A stretch of DNA of 64,000 nucleotides from Clostridiaceae bacterium (GTDB lineage: Bacteria > Bacillota > Clostridia > DSM-8532). Shown one piece after another: positions 63,300 to 64,000 of this stretch; positions within the stretch are counted from its first letter, which is position 1, and the number at the start of each line of letters is the position of its first letter. Location of the stretch: positions 62,001 to 126,000 of the forward strand of contig JAAYAD010000034.1 of NCBI GenBank assembly GCA_012719545.1. The letters are read 5' to 3'. The position numbers and the translations under genes were made by a program. Under the pieces are notes generated by a model. The model saw only the letters and a program-made list of their open reading frames with translations, did no database searches and was not told the DNA's origin.

Positions 63300-63656
63300 A
63301 AATGGTTCCCCTGAGCCCCTAGTTATTGGAAAAATTATCTGGTCGGACCAGTTCAATTATATATTATCAAATATTACTTATCAGCGTCAATAACAGATTG
63401 ACAAAAATGTGTCATAATTTGTCTCATCTATACGATTTTTCACTTAAACTTTTTATATCTAATTTAACTTTTTTGCATTTCAGGCAAAAATCCCATACCA
63501 TTCAGGCAAATTGAAACTATAAATAATTAATTTCATTTATAATAAAGCAAATTCATGGGCATCAGAAGCAAATCCAGAGATTAGGTTGTAAGACAAATTC
63601 CCTTTATAGTCGCGTTATCAGCAATCATGAGGGTCTAAGTCTGAGGGGGTATCAAA
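63300..63656. promoter_or_regulatory. GntR gene promoter and operator; rest without gene
   Basis: The perfect palindrome CTGGTCGGACCAG (63339-63351) matches the TGGTNNGACCA pattern of FadR-subfamily operators. It sits directly past a TATAAT (63361-63356, minus strand), so it would autorepress. The remaining 300 AT-rich bases to 63656 show no gene that I can support. Confidence 0.8.
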
Positions 63657-63794
63657 ATGAGAAAAAAAATTCTAATCGTATTACTTATTTTCTGCCTGGT
63701 AGCTACTTTTTGCCGAATAGGCGTACACAGAAATCGAGGTGAGTTGGACAAGCTTTCAATTAAATTCAGAAGGTATGCAACCAGCGGATTGTAG
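63657..63794 (+). pseudogene. Decayed copy of a secreted-protein gene start
   Basis: A 45-codon frame with a good GAGGGGG site encodes a signal-like MRKKILIVLLIFCLVATF and then a basic tail to a TAG. In the frame two bases on, 63713-63830 read (after an in-frame TAG) YTEIEVSWTSFQLNSEGM, which matches TEILVDGTSYSL at the start of the next gene. This suggests a degraded tandem duplicate with a frameshift. It could instead be a real 45-residue peptide. Confidence 0.5.
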
Positions 63795-63878
63795 TGCAAG
63801 CTTTACCCCTTAAAGTAATTTACACAGTAAAAAAAGTTGGAAAAAATTGCACAAGCATAAAAGGAGTGACTTATTGTA

Positions 63879-64000
63879 ATGGCAAAAAAAATCCTAAGTA
63901 TTTTACTTTCAGCCTGTATGCTGCTCACCATGATGCCGGTGACGGTCATGGCTGAAGCAACCGAGATTTTGGTTGATGGGACAAGCTATTCCCTTGATAG
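63879..64000 (+). CDS. Secreted protein, N-terminal part (cut by window edge)
   Basis: Only 40 residues are visible: a signal peptide (MAKKILSILLSACMLLTMMP, cleavage likely after VMA) and a mature start EATEILVDGTSYSLD. AAGGAG lies 12 bases upstream of the ATG, rather far. Similar openings occur in large secreted or S-layer proteins of Clostridia, but the family cannot be named from this stretch. Confidence 0.7.
   Translation, partial: MAKKILSILLSACMLLTMMPVTVMAEATEILVDGTSYSLD

Noticed and set aside
1-64000. CRISPR arrays, insertion sequences, integrons or rRNA genes
   Set aside because: No regularly spaced repeats, transposase or integrase motifs, or rRNA sequence were seen on either strand.

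Overview
The window looks like a chromosomal segment of an anaerobic, spore-forming, low-GC Gram-positive bacterium of the class Clostridia. The evidence is AGGAGG-type ribosome sites with frequent TTG and GTG starts, a SpoIID-family protein, strong sigma-A promoters, an S-layer-anchored starch enzyme, Fe-S L-serine dehydratase, tryptophanase, HypA/HypB and many ferredoxin-type proteins. The SLH-anchored polysaccharide enzyme suggests a saccharolytic lineage near Acetivibrio/Hungateiclostridium, but I cannot fix the genus from sequence alone. I see no rRNA, prophage, insertion sequence or CRISPR array.

Layout. 0-9 kb, minus strand: signal peptidase I (cut by the edge), MgtC, YqeK-NadD, YccF, a copper chaperone, RluD-LspA, a SpoIID-like protein, then two tandem ATP-grasp ligases, the first fused to an RNase HI domain. 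9-14 kb: a long PRPP synthetase, tRNA-Arg(TCT) with its own promoter and terminator, FeoA-FeoB and a divergent DtxR-type regulator. 14-18.4 kb: GltS-type transporter, acyltransferase, alkyltransferase and GT8 glycosyltransferase. 18.6-26.3 kb: a 2567-residue dual-headed amylopullulanase. 26.9-31.1 kb, plus strand: a ferredoxin/NapH-like/ArsR cassette and a BlaI/BlaR1-type pair with clear operators. 31.3-36.9 kb: a lantibiotic-immunity-type ABC transporter with two-component system and a divergent PadR-DUF4180 regulator. 37-41.9 kb: S66 peptidase, RidA, two small XRE/membrane-protein modules, an FAD oxidoreductase and a GGCT-like protein.

The most notable locus is 42.0-43.9 kb: arsR-hgcA-hgcB, the gene pair for methylation of inorganic mercury. 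HgcA carries the NVWCAAGK cap-helix motif and a five-helix membrane domain. HgcB is a two-cluster ferredoxin with the conserved extra Cys and a C-terminal Cys pair. The ArsR gene in front carries the ELCxC arsenite motif, and an inverted repeat lies inside the operon promoter.

44-64 kb: LigB-type dioxygenase, 5'-nucleotidase, L-serine dehydratase, flavodoxin, AraC/GyrI regulator, acetyltransferase and esterase. A tryptophan-use locus follows (YheO-like regulator, RidA, tryptophanase, NSS transporter and a 42-residue MetS-like subunit), then a third XRE/membrane-protein module with a lipoprotein. Last is a GntR / large FAD-FeS oxidoreductase / HypA / HypB cluster, a decayed gene start and the beginning of a secreted protein.
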